64,000 bases of DNA, taken from CAYLLT01 sp964384465 (GTDB lineage: Bacteria; Planctomycetota; Phycisphaerae; UBA1845; PWPN01). The translations under genes and the position numbers were made by a program. The DNA lies in the NCBI GenBank assembly GCA_964384465.1, contig CAYLLT010000007.1, positions 1 through 64,000 on the forward strand. Reading direction: 5' to 3'. Positions 29,190-36,439 of this stretch are shown here, piece after piece (positions within the stretch are counted from its first letter, which is position 1; every line of letters starts with the position of its first letter). The notes under the pieces are model-generated. The model saw nothing but the letters and a program-made list of their open reading frames with translations. It was not told where the DNA came from and did not search any database.

Positions 29190-30968
29190 TGCGTCTCCGC
29201 AGAGGTACCGTGGAAAGTTTCCAGCCCGTTCCCGTAATCGATCTCGAAAGACCGCATCGTGAAGGAACCGGTCCAGCTCGGCGCAGAGCCGTTCGAGTTC
29301 AGCGGCCACCACCGCTCCGCCTTCCAGCGCCACCTCGCTCGCGGCCATCCTCATTTCGGCATGGTCCCATAGGAACACGGGCCGTCCCGCGGCAGCGGCA
29401 TCCAGCGCGACTGTGCTGTAGGTGGTGACTACCGCCGCATGTTCCTGCAACTGTTTCGCGAGCGGCTGGTCGGGCGGCAGGATGCGCGACCGGATCAAAT
29501 CGGAATAGTGGTCCGCCGCATCCCAGGGGTGCAACCGGATGCCGACGTTCGGACCAAACTGGCGACAGAGTGTCTCCATCAAGGCCAGGTTCGTGCGCAT
29601 GAGCGCCCGGCGAAGCGAGATGGATCGGCCGGGTCCAGAGCCGCGCGGTGCGATGAGGATGCGAAGATGCCGCTGCGGCATTTCTGAGATGTCCTCATCC
29701 ATCAGCCGGGTGTTGCCGCGCCACAAGACGCATCGCTTGCGCGGGTCGGCAGACGCCTGATGCCGCTCGGCGTCCATCGGCGTAAAACCCAGAATGTGCG
29801 TGGCGGCGGTGGGGAAATAGTGAGCATCGTTGAAGCGTTCGAGCCGTGAGCCCGGCGGCCAGGTGGAGTGCTTGATGCCGACGGAGGGGATGCCCAGATG
29901 CCGGGCGGCGTAGTGGCCGCAGTAGGGGGCCCAGTCCTTCTCGGCGGGAGCGATGACCAGCCGTGCGCCCGCCTGCTGTAGCCGCTCCGTCAGGACGCGA
30001 TGCATGGCGACCAGCTTCGGGGCCCATCGCGGCCAGTCAACGAGCTTGACCGCCGCTTCTGCCAAAACGCCGCGCAGCGGAGCATACGCGCCGGCATGTG
30101 CCGCCTCGATGCACCAGCGATGCACCTGATGCTGAATGGGCTGTACTCCGGTGGCGGGTGGCGGGTATTCCAGGTGCTCGCATGGGATATCGCACCGCGC
30201 GACGAGATCTTCCAAAGCAGGCGATCGGCGATGCACCCACAGGCTACAGCGGGCGCCAGCTTCGACCAGCGCTTCGATCGGAAATGAGCGAAGCAGCCGA
30301 TCGTCCACCCACCCTGCGGCGAGGATGACGATGTCAGCGGAATGGGCACGCTCCTGCGCCGACCTCGCCCTGATTTCACCGCCGCGCAAACCAGTCCAGA
30401 ATTCGCGAAGCTGCCTGCGAATCGGCCAGTTGGCATCGCGGATGCTCGCCTGCCACAGGTGCCGGATTCGCAGGCCCGCCGCGGCGGCCAGCTTGGCTCC
30501 ATACCAGTCGGTGATGACCTCAAGATTCGGATCCTGCCGCCGCAGCAGCAGGAGCACCGCGGCACTCGCCAGCAGATTCGACCAGCAGCGGATACGCGGG
30601 ATGTCGCCATCGACAAGCGGCATGCCGAGATAAGCAGTCGGCGGCGGACCGCGCCAATCCCGTAGAGCATCGGCGGATGCGATCTCCATCTCGACGAGCG
30701 TGCGGAGCGGGAAAAAATCGGCCGCACACCAGTAAGGTGGGTCATGACCCACCTTACTGTCATAGACTGGCGTCTCGGCTTCAAATCGTCCGACGATGAT
30801 CGGCACATCGGGAAAAGTCTGACGCAGATAGACCAGTGTGCGTAGCGAAGGCGGCTGCCAGAGGAAAATCACGCGGCGGCGGGACAGGACGAGATCGGTC
30901 GGCACGCAACCCGCATCGAGCAGTGCCGGATCGAACAGCTCGTGTTCGGGAATCACGCGGACGCGCAC
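29061..30968 (-). CDS. Putative glycan-assembly protein of the nonulosonic cluster (635 aa)
   Basis: Family not identified with confidence. The GTG at 30968 overlaps the stop of the PseG-like gene by 16 bp, so the two are translationally coupled. Near the C terminus VVTTYSTVALDAAAAGRPVF and FLWD resemble the donor-binding end of Glyphos_transf and capsular-polysaccharide GT-B transferases. The middle has GIPSVGIKHSTWPPGSR and LRILIAPRGSGPGRSISL, typical of a GT-B N-terminal half joined to a second Rossmann half. A 30-bp perfect palindrome lies within the frame near the N terminus (30730-30759; KVGHDPP in the protein). Role: perhaps transfer of an activated nonulosonic acid or its precursor to the surface glycan. 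The 3' end overlaps the facing glycosyltransferase by 129 bp. Confidence 0.6.
   Translation of the reverse strand: MRVRVIPEHELFDPALLDAGCVPTDLVLSRRRVIFLWQPPSLRTLVYLRQTFPDVPIIVGRFEAETPVYDSKVGHDPPYWCAADFFPLRTLVEMEIASADALRDWRGPPPTAYLGMPLVDGDIPRIRCWSNLLASAAVLLLLRRQDPNLEVITDWYGAKLAAAAGLRIRHLWQASIRDANWPIRRQLREFWTGLRGGEIRARSAQERAHSADIVILAAGWVDDRLLRSFPIEALVEAGARCSLWVHRRSPALEDLVARCDIPCEHLEYPPPATGVQPIQHQVHRWCIEAAHAGAYAPLRGVLAEAAVKLVDWPRWAPKLVAMHRVLTERLQQAGARLVIAPAEKDWAPYCGHYAARHLGIPSVGIKHSTWPPGSRLERFNDAHYFPTAATHILGFTPMDAERHQASADPRKRCVLWRGNTRLMDEDISEMPQRHLRILIAPRGSGPGRSISLRRALMRTNLALMETLCRQFGPNVGIRLHPWDAADHYSDLIRSRILPPDQPLAKQLQEHAAVVTTYSTVALDAAAAGRPVFLWDHAEMRMAASEVALEGGAVVAAELERLCAELDRFLHDAVFRDRLRERAGNFPRYLCGDASGDVSRNLAGWLMTLAHIEHEPPGLKMSGVAGRHALQPVGQK
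30730..30759. repeat. 30-bp perfect palindrome in frame in the glycan protein
   Basis: Perfect dyad with no loop, CAGTAAGGTGGGTCA followed by its reverse complement. It codes for SKVGHDPPYW with no frameshift. Short palindromes with this GGTGGGTCATGACCCACC core seem to be one more repeat family. Confidence 0.85.
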
Positions 30969-32005
30969 AGCAGCGACTCCTGGTTGCGGCCGGATTCATG
31001 AAACGAAAGGATTTCGCTCGCGATTCGCCGGGCGCCCTGGTTATCCAGCAGCGACTTGCCGCGATGGTGCATGTTCAGGAGCACGTCGCGATTCGCATCG
31101 AGATAGCTGAGTGCGTCATTCATCGCCGGCAGCGACGCGGCGAGCGGCGCGCCGGCATACATCGCGGCACCGGCCTGCACCAGCTCCTGAATGAGATACT
31201 GCTGCCGCCCGTCCTCCAGCGTGATGATCGAAGGGATGCCGGCGTAAGCGGCTTCGTACGTGGTGATCCCTCCGGCCAGGATGGCGACACAGCACCCGTC
31301 CAGAATCCGCCACATGGAGGCCGCGGTCCGCGCGAGAATGATCTCGTGCCGGCCGTCGGCCTTGAGGCAATCGACCAGCCGCTGATAGGAATGCACGTAC
31401 CCTTCGCCGAGAAGCACCCAGAACAGCATGTCCGCGGGGATGTTTTTGATCGATTCCAGAATCTGGAGCGTCTTGTTGGGCGCATCCGCTCCGCCCATCG
31501 AGATGGCCACCGAGAGCGGGCTTCGCTCGACGTTTTGCGTGTACGCGCTGCTGGGAATCGGCTGACAATGCCGGCCGATGGTCGCATAGCGATAGCCGGT
31601 CCGGATCACCGGCGGGCCGCCCCGCTGAGCCAGACGTACATGGACCGGCGAGGCGGCGCGACTGAATGCCAGGTCCACGCCCTGGAGGAGGTTGAAAACG
31701 GGACAGATGCAGACGGTCGTGCAATCCGCGCGAATGACGCGGAACACGTTTTCATCGATATCGAGCAGATCAAAGACGACGATTTCGGGGTTCGCCGTGC
31801 GGCAGAGTTCGAGTATCCCGGCATCGTCGGCGACAACCGAGTGTGGAATCCGCCCGAGCACCGTCGCCGCAATGGCGGCATCGCCGATGACGCCTATCTC
31901 CACATCAGCCCGACCGGCCATCTCCTCCGCCACCGTCCGGCAGCGCATGAGATGACCCAGCCCGACCTCCACCGATCCTCTACAGATGAACAGCACGTTT
32001 TGCAT
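30953..32005 (-). CDS. PseG-like UDP-sugar hydrolase
   Basis: 350 residues. Resembles PseG, the GT-B-fold enzyme that removes UDP from UDP-2,4-diacetamido-2,4,6-trideoxy-altrose in pseudaminic acid synthesis, and related NeuC-like proteins. The N-terminal EVGLGHLMRCRTVAEEM at about 13-29 is the PseG signature (His17 region), followed by VVFDLLDIDE and later SMGGADAPNKTLQIL, and LLGEGYVHSYQRL, the UDP-binding half, with AGGITTYEAAYAGIPSI near the C terminus. It sits directly downstream of the NeuB-like gene and upstream of the overlapping glycan gene. PseB, PseC and PseH homologues were not found in the window. Confidence 0.78.
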   Translation of the reverse strand: MQNVLFICRGSVEVGLGHLMRCRTVAEEMAGRADVEIGVIGDAAIAATVLGRIPHSVVADDAGILELCRTANPEIVVFDLLDIDENVFRVIRADCTTVCICPVFNLLQGVDLAFSRAASPVHVRLAQRGGPPVIRTGYRYATIGRHCQPIPSSAYTQNVERSPLSVAISMGGADAPNKTLQILESIKNIPADMLFWVLLGEGYVHSYQRLVDCLKADGRHEIILARTAASMWRILDGCCVAILAGGITTYEAAYAGIPSIITLEDGRQQYLIQELVQAGAAMYAGAPLAASLPAMNDALSYLDANRDVLLNMHHRGKSLLDNQGARRIASEILSFHESGRNQESLLCASA

Positions 32006-32021
32006 CGTCTATCCGCACCTT

Positions 32022-32109
32022 CTGGAGTGCGGCGGCATCGACGCCGCTTTGGCTGATTGAGATGACTGCCCCGAAGAACCAAGGCGGCGTCTGACGCCGC
32101 CGCAGTCCA
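32022..32109. repeat. Palindromic element, GCGGCGTC family
   Basis: GGAGTGCGGCGGCATCGACG, GCCGCTTTGG at 32022-32052 and CCAAGGCGGCGTCTGACGCC, GCCGCAGTCC at 32079-32109 are nested inverted repeats. It fills the gap between the PseG-like and NeuB-like genes. Confidence 0.75.
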
Positions 32110-32118
32110 AATGGACAT

Positions 32119-33138
32119 TCAGCCGCCGGGCCTGCCAGGCGCATGTTCCAGCATTTCCTGTGACAACGCCTCGTATTGATGGATCAACCGGTTCGCCCTG
32201 TGTCCCAACACCGCCAGCAGCTCGTTCGGCGTAAACGGCCCCTCCGGCCGGACGATGAGTACATCGCTTTCTGCCAGGGTTTCGCCCGCGCGAATCTCAC
32301 GAGCGGCATACAAAGCTCGCCGGGCACGCTGCCTCACCATCCGCTCCGCTTCGCCCACTTTATCACTGGCCGGCTGACAGGCCTCGAATGCGGCGGCTAC
32401 ATCGTTGGCATACGCCGCCAGCATCGCCGGCTCCATCGCATAGGCGTGATCGAAGCCGGCGGAGCGGCGGTCGAGTGTCAGATGCTTTTCGATCCAGGTC
32501 ACACCCTTCGCGATGGCGATCGCGGCGGCCAGACTGCTTTCGGTGTGATCGGAGAGGCCCACCGGCAGGCCGAAAGCCGACCGCAGCGTGTCGATGAACG
32601 CCAGATTCATCTGCTGCGTCGGGCAGGGGTACACCGACACGCAGTGCATCAGGACAATGTCCCTTTGACCGGCGGTCTGCAAATCCCGCACCGCGATTTC
32701 GATCTCTTCCAGGCCCGACATCCCAGTGGAAAGAACGATTAAACGGCCGCATTCGGCCGCCGCCCTCAGCAGCGGCGAGTTGTTGAGATCGCATGAAGCG
32801 ATCTTGATGTAAGGAGCGTCCAGTTCGTCCAGCAGTTCGATGCCACGGCGATCGAAGACGGATGCGCTGAACGGGATGCCGCGCTCGCGGCAATAACCGG
32901 CCAGCTCGCGGAATTGGCCCGGCGAGAGAGCGGTTTCGGCCCGTTTCTGAAACACTTCCGACTCGCGGTAGCGCCCATTCTCATAAAACTTCGGCAGGTA
33001 CAGCCCTTCGGGGAAGATCATCTGGAATTTCACCGAGTCCGCACCCGCCTGCACCGCGGCATCGATCAGCGCGCGGCCCGTGCGGATGCTGCCGTTGTGG
33101 TTGGTGCCGGCTTCGGCGATGAGATGCGGTCCACTCAT
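32119..33138 (-). CDS. NeuB/PseI-type nonulosonic acid synthase
   Basis: 339 residues. Condenses phosphoenolpyruvate with an N-acetylated hexose to make a nine-carbon nonulosonic acid (sialic, legionaminic or pseudaminic). The TIM barrel begins LIAEAGTNHNGSIRTGRALI, with the conserved EAG.NHNG metal/PEP motif, and continues VKFQMIF, IKIASCDLNNSPLL, VLSTGMSGLEEIE, LMHCVSVYPCP, GLSDHTESSLAAAIA and IEKHLTLDRRSAGFDHAYA (catalytic Lys/His). The SAF/antifreeze-like domain follows (RRALYAAREIRAGETLAESD) at about 270-335. The exact acid cannot be told; HCVSVYPCP with His-Cys suits several subfamilies. It is one of four consecutive minus-strand genes of the cluster. Confidence 0.88.
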   Translation of the reverse strand: MSGPHLIAEAGTNHNGSIRTGRALIDAAVQAGADSVKFQMIFPEGLYLPKFYENGRYRESEVFQKRAETALSPGQFRELAGYCRERGIPFSASVFDRRGIELLDELDAPYIKIASCDLNNSPLLRAAAECGRLIVLSTGMSGLEEIEIAVRDLQTAGQRDIVLMHCVSVYPCPTQQMNLAFIDTLRSAFGLPVGLSDHTESSLAAAIAIAKGVTWIEKHLTLDRRSAGFDHAYAMEPAMLAAYANDVAAAFEACQPASDKVGEAERMVRQRARRALYAAREIRAGETLAESDVLIVRPEGPFTPNELLAVLGHRANRLIHQYEALSQEMLEHAPGRPGG

Positions 33139-33174
33139 TTTTTAGGGTCCAAAGCGATGGTTGCCATGCCCCCA

Positions 33175-33236
33175 TCCGAGCCGCGACCGTGAGGGAGCGG
33201 TGCTCTGCGCCCCGCTTCCTTACGGGCGCGGCTCTG
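33175..33236. repeat. Palindromic element, SRDRKGA family, copy 3
   Basis: TCCGAGCCGCGACCGTGAGG and a partner ending TTACGGGCGCGGCTCTGA, between the NeuB-like and pyruvyl transferase genes. One arm differs from copy 1 in about three bases. Confidence 0.88.
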
Positions 33237-33264
33237 AAGGACATTCTCACACGCCTGCTCAGAT

Positions 33265-34341
33265 TCAAACCGGCTGTGCTTGCGCGAGCACATCCGTTGC
33301 GAAATTCTTGAATGCGGTCATCGTCGTCTGCCGCAACATCTCCCAGCGCGGCCGGGTCTGCTCACGCAGCTTCGGCAATTCCTCCAGCCGGTTCAGCCGG
33401 TTCGCCACTTCCGCGACCATTCGCCGGCAGACCATCATGTTGATGTCCCAGCCGGACATTCCGATGGTGTGCATCAGGCTGGTTGCGCGTTCGTCGTAAC
33501 TGATGCCGACCGTCGGCGTGCCGAACGAAAGGCACGGCAGCACGGCATGGAGTCGATACCCGATGTTCAGTTTGCACGACCGCAGCCAGCCCAGATACGT
33601 GAACGCGTCATCCGTGTGCAGATACTCCAGCGCGTCGAACGACGCGGCGAACGGAATATCGCGATGATCGTGACAGAGCAGTTTGATGTCGTGATGGCCG
33701 CTGCGGTGGAGCAGGTCGATGATGCCCAGAATGTCGCTGCGGACGCGGGCCTGATCGCGCAGCGGGATGTTCATCAGTTCCGGCGTGCGAATCGAGAACA
33801 GCACGGCGGGCGTTGACGTAAACAGCGGAATGCGCGGGAGCATCTGATCGAGAAACAGCGTCGGGCACCCGCCGACCCGCACTTTTGTGCAGCCCAGTTC
33901 CTGAAGCTGTTTGGCCGTGGCGTCGTCGCGAGCCAGCGAGTAAGACGCTTTCTCGTTGAGCAGTTGGATAAGCCCCCGGTCCATGGCGTCCGTGCGGGTC
34001 ACCAGCTCGCCGCGTCGGTTGTAAATGCGGCCGCTGGACAAGCTGAAGAGAAACAGCGGCACCTCCAGCGCCTCCAGGGCCGCCGGGCTGACCTGAAGCT
34101 CGCCGTTCTCGTACAGATTGCCGCCGCCCACGATCACGCCGTGGCCGTATTGATTGATCTCGTGAATAGTCCGCGGCGTCAGGCCGGCCTTGCCGTGAGT
34201 TTCATAGCGCGACGTGGCCGGAAGCGAGATGACGTTCACCTGCGAGCCGAAGCCGGCCTGGAGGAACGCCAGCGTGCCCTGGTAGATGACATCGTTTCCG
34301 ATGTTGAAGCCTTTGGGCCGGATGCAGAAGATGTTGACCAT
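33265..34341 (-). CDS. Polysaccharide pyruvyl transferase family protein
   Basis: 358 residues. Members ketalise sugars with pyruvate from phosphoenolpyruvate, for instance CsaB. The N terminus FCIRPKGFNIGNDVIYQGTL is the family start, with GHGVIVGGGNLYENGELQ, the glycine-rich turn, and VRVGGCPTLFLDQMLPRIPL; later LHAVLPCLSFGTPTVGISYDERA is the conserved donor-site His/Asp region. The start ATG at 34341 is two bases after the stop of the cytidylyltransferase gene. Likely role: pyruvylation or a related modification of the surface glycan made by this cluster. It is not a standard part of nonulosonic acid routes. Confidence 0.82.
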   Translation of the reverse strand: MVNIFCIRPKGFNIGNDVIYQGTLAFLQAGFGSQVNVISLPATSRYETHGKAGLTPRTIHEINQYGHGVIVGGGNLYENGELQVSPAALEALEVPLFLFSLSSGRIYNRRGELVTRTDAMDRGLIQLLNEKASYSLARDDATAKQLQELGCTKVRVGGCPTLFLDQMLPRIPLFTSTPAVLFSIRTPELMNIPLRDQARVRSDILGIIDLLHRSGHHDIKLLCHDHRDIPFAASFDALEYLHTDDAFTYLGWLRSCKLNIGYRLHAVLPCLSFGTPTVGISYDERATSLMHTIGMSGWDINMMVCRRMVAEVANRLNRLEELPKLREQTRPRWEMLRQTTMTAFKNFATDVLAQAQPV

Positions 34342-34343
34342 GC

Positions 34344-35054
34344 TCAGTCCGCCCCGACGGTTTGCGTGGTCCCGGCCTCACGATAGGCGGCGATGATGTC
34401 CGCCAGGTCGGCGGAGTCGAATCCCTCGCCCAGTTGCCTGACCACGAGCGAGAGCCGCTCCAGATCGTCCTCGTCATCGACTGTCAACCGTACGTCAGTG
34501 AGATCCTCCACCGGCAGCCTGAGATTGAGGTATCGAAACTCGTCGAGATGCCGGTAGAACCAGGCGCTGACGTGTTCAAAATCCTCCGGCCGCTCCATCC
34601 GCTCATATCCTCGCCGGAAAGCATCGGTTCGGAAGACTTCCACCGCCACGCCATACGGATAGCTGCGCGGGCACAGATTGGTCACCAGGTCATATCCCCG
34701 GCGGTGAATCTCCCGCATCCCGGCGGCGATCAGCACGGGGCATAGAAACGGGCTGTCGCCGTTGAGACGGGCAAAATACGCCCAGCCGCGGGATTCCGCA
34801 CAATCCAGCACGCGCCGGGCGACATTCTGAAGCGATCCCCGCCACACCGGCACGTCGAGCGAGCGGCAGTGCTCGACCAGCGGTGCATCCGATGGGTCCT
34901 CGGAAGTCGCCACCACCACATCCACGCCGGGTCTGATTCGCCGGGCGCGGTCGATCACGCGATCAATCAGGGGTTTTCCCGCCAGATGGCGGAGCATCTT
35001 GCCCGGCAATCGCCGCGAGCTCATGCGGGCCAGGATGACGGCTCCCATTTTCAT
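34344..35054 (-). CDS. SpsF/NeuA-like cytidylyltransferase (first gene of the cluster)
   Basis: 236 residues from ATG 35054; longer upstream frames run into a repeat. The N terminus MKMGAVILARMSSRRLPGKM is the CTP/GTP-binding loop of the SpsF and CMP-sugar synthetase family (ARMxSxRLPGK), followed by KPLIDRVIDRARRI and ARLNGDSPFLCP, where the Asp binds magnesium. In this family it activates a nonulosonic acid as CMP-sugar, which fits the NeuB and PseG genes downstream. It starts the four-gene minus-strand operon, spaced two bases from the pyruvyl transferase. Whether it uses CTP cannot be proved from sequence. Confidence 0.8.
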   Translation of the reverse strand: MKMGAVILARMSSRRLPGKMLRHLAGKPLIDRVIDRARRIRPGVDVVVATSEDPSDAPLVEHCRSLDVPVWRGSLQNVARRVLDCAESRGWAYFARLNGDSPFLCPVLIAAGMREIHRRGYDLVTNLCPRSYPYGVAVEVFRTDAFRRGYERMERPEDFEHVSAWFYRHLDEFRYLNLRLPVEDLTDVRLTVDDEDDLERLSLVVRQLGEGFDSADLADIIAAYREAGTTQTVGAD

Positions 35055-35184
35055 TGCCGGACATCTCACTCGTTTTTTAACGGCCCCGCCGGGCGGCTCG
35101 GTATCGTTTGCTGTATGAATATCGGCGTAAACACGTGCGTCTTTGCACTGAAAGGAGAGCCGAACGACGTGCCAAAAGCGTGAT

Positions 35185-35326
35185 AAACCGCCAAGCCGCC
35201 AAGGCGCCAAGAGAGAGAACGAGAGATGGAGAGAAAGAGAAAATTGAGAGAAAACATCCGGCGCAATTGTCTCTCCATCTCTCTGTCTCTCATTCTTTCC
35301 ATCTTCCCCGGGCGTCTTGGCGGTTG
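35185..35326. repeat. Long imperfect palindromic element with GA-rich/CT-rich arms
   Basis: Outer arms AAACCGCCAAGCCGCCAAGG and the inverse GCGTCTTGGCGGTT, with GAGAGATGGAGAGA (near 35221) facing TCTCTCCATCTCTCT (near 35270). The GCCAAG/CTTGGCGG core recurs as words in this genome type. It fills the space ahead of the small peptide gene. Confidence 0.7.
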
Positions 35327-35378
35327 AAATACATTTCACAGGCGAGGAGAGAAAAATGAAGAAGATGGCAAAAAGGTG

Positions 35379-35406
35379 TTGACTCGGCATCCAGAAGCGG
35401 TACACT
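35379..35406 (+). promoter_or_regulatory. Promoter of the 16-residue peptide gene
   Basis: TTGACT (35379-35384), 16 bp, TACACT (35401-35406). The start codon lies about 58 bp downstream. The leader has a 6-bp stem TCCCGC / GCGGGA (35416-35421, 35431-35436) and a second hairpin, CTCCT-TTT-AGGAG (35443-35455), that includes the Shine-Dalgarno, so translation could be masked by folding. Confidence 0.75.
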
Positions 35407-35463
35407 TTTTAACAATCCCGCACGCGTCACGCGGGAAAGTTACTCCTTTTAGGAGATCGTTTC

Positions 35464-35514
35464 ATGGCTAAGAAGAAGAAAGCCGGAAAGAAAGCCAGCC
35501 GCAAGAAGAAGTAA
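35464..35514 (+). CDS. 16-residue lysine-rich basic peptide gene
   Basis: ATG at 35464, preceded by AGGAG (35451-35455) with eight bases of spacing, codes for MAKKKKAGKKASRKKK and stops with TAA at 35512-35514. Ten of 16 residues are lysine and one arginine, with Ala, Gly and Ser, so it resembles the basic tails of histone H1-like proteins. It has a promoter before it and an intrinsic terminator after it, so it is very unlikely to be chance. Too short for the usual ORF cutoff. It sits alone between the glycan cluster and the convergent mntR. Probable role: nucleic-acid binding or charge neutralisation, perhaps abundant; this is inference from charge only. Confidence 0.78.
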   Translation: MAKKKKAGKKASRKKK

Positions 35515-35532
35515 TCTTGCTTCTGGTATACG

Positions 35533-35577
35533 AGCGGACGTCCTGCTCATCGAGCCGGACGTCCGCTTGTTTTTTAC
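35533..35577 (+). terminator. Rho-independent terminator of the small peptide gene
   Basis: Perfect 11-bp stem AGCGGACGTCC / GGACGTCCGCT, 13-base loop, then TGTTTTTTT. It begins 18 bp after the stop codon. Confidence 0.92.
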
Positions 35578-35611
35578 GCCGCCGCCATTCGCCGCGTGCA
35601 ATCGGCCGGCA

Positions 35612-36268
35612 TCACTCCCTTCGCGTAACGAGGATTCGCCGGGCGGCTTCGGCGCCGATCATGACCTTCCGCCGGCCGGCACGGATGGTGATCGGGCCAT
35701 CGAACGGCGCCTTCTCGATGATCCGGAAGGAACTCCCGATCTTGAGGCCGATCCCGCTCAGGTAGCGCAGGAACTCCGGATCGCTGTCCGAGACGTGGAG
35801 GATTTTACCGTATTCGCCCGGGCTACAGTCGCCCAGCGCGCTGCCGCTGAGCGGCTCAAACGTTCCATCCACCCGCGGGATGGGGGCCCCGTGCGGGTCG
35901 AACTCCGGCTGGCCCAGGAAGCTGAAGATGCGTTCGATCAGCTTGTCGCTCACCGCGTGCTCCAGCACCTCCGCATCGTCGTGAACCTCATCCCAATCCA
36001 GGCCGAGCGTTTTGTGCAGAAACGCTTCGATCAGGCGGTGCCGGCGGATCATGGTGAGGGCGATCCGCCGGCCTTTATCGGTCAGCTTCACGCCGTAATA
36101 TGGCTTGTGTTTCAAATAATTCTCGGCGGCCAGATGCTTGATCATGCCGGTGACGGAGGCCATCCGCACGCCGAGCTGCTCGGCGATGCGCTGCGTGGTG
36201 GCCCGCTCGTCGTCGGCTTCGAGCCGGTAGATGACCTTGATGTAGTCCTCGATCGACGTGCTGAGCAT
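35612..36268 (-). CDS. mntR: MntR/DtxR-family metal-dependent repressor
   Basis: 218 residues from ATG 36268 (an upstream ATG at 36337 would add 23 residues with no homology). N-terminal winged helix: SIEDYIKVIYRLEADDERAT then TQRIAEQLGVRMASVTGMIK (recognition helix about 33-47). A dimerisation and metal-binding middle, YYGVKLTDKGRRIALTMIRR, HRLIEAFLHKTLGLDWDEVH and EAEVLEHAVSDKLIERI-like segments with the His/Glu ligands, then a C-terminal SH3-like FeoA domain from about 150. It is divergent from the Nramp gene across 170 bp, the usual arrangement of a metal regulator and its target. Confidence 0.86.
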   Translation of the reverse strand: MLSTSIEDYIKVIYRLEADDERATTQRIAEQLGVRMASVTGMIKHLAAENYLKHKPYYGVKLTDKGRRIALTMIRRHRLIEAFLHKTLGLDWDEVHDDAEVLEHAVSDKLIERIFSFLGQPEFDPHGAPIPRVDGTFEPLSGSALGDCSPGEYGKILHVSDSDPEFLRYLSGIGLKIGSSFRIIEKAPFDGPITIRAGRRKVMIGAEAARRILVTRRE

Positions 36269-36339
36269 ATCCGGCTCCGGCCGCGCCTGGGGAGAAACGG
36301 GGATGGTGTCCGAAATGCCCCTCTCCCGCAAGGCCAATT

Positions 36340-36410
36340 AAAAATTAGGTTGACCAAATTTTTAAGTTGACACTACTGCGATATTATTTATAATACTTAA
36401 AAATTGAGCC
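36340..36410 (+). promoter_or_regulatory. Promoter and probable MntR operator between mntR and the Nramp gene
   Basis: Canonical TTGACA (36367-36372), 16 bp, TATAAT (36389-36394) reading toward the Nramp gene. Just upstream, TTAAAAATT and AAATTTTTAA form an inverted repeat around AGGTTGACC (about 36338-36366), and a further half-site ACTTAAAAATT follows the -10. The AGGTTGACCAAA word is near a DtxR-type half-site. AT-rich DNA in an otherwise GC-rich genome marks a binding region. Confidence 0.72.
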
Positions 36411-36439
36411 AGGGTCACCCGATATGAACAGGTAGGTCC

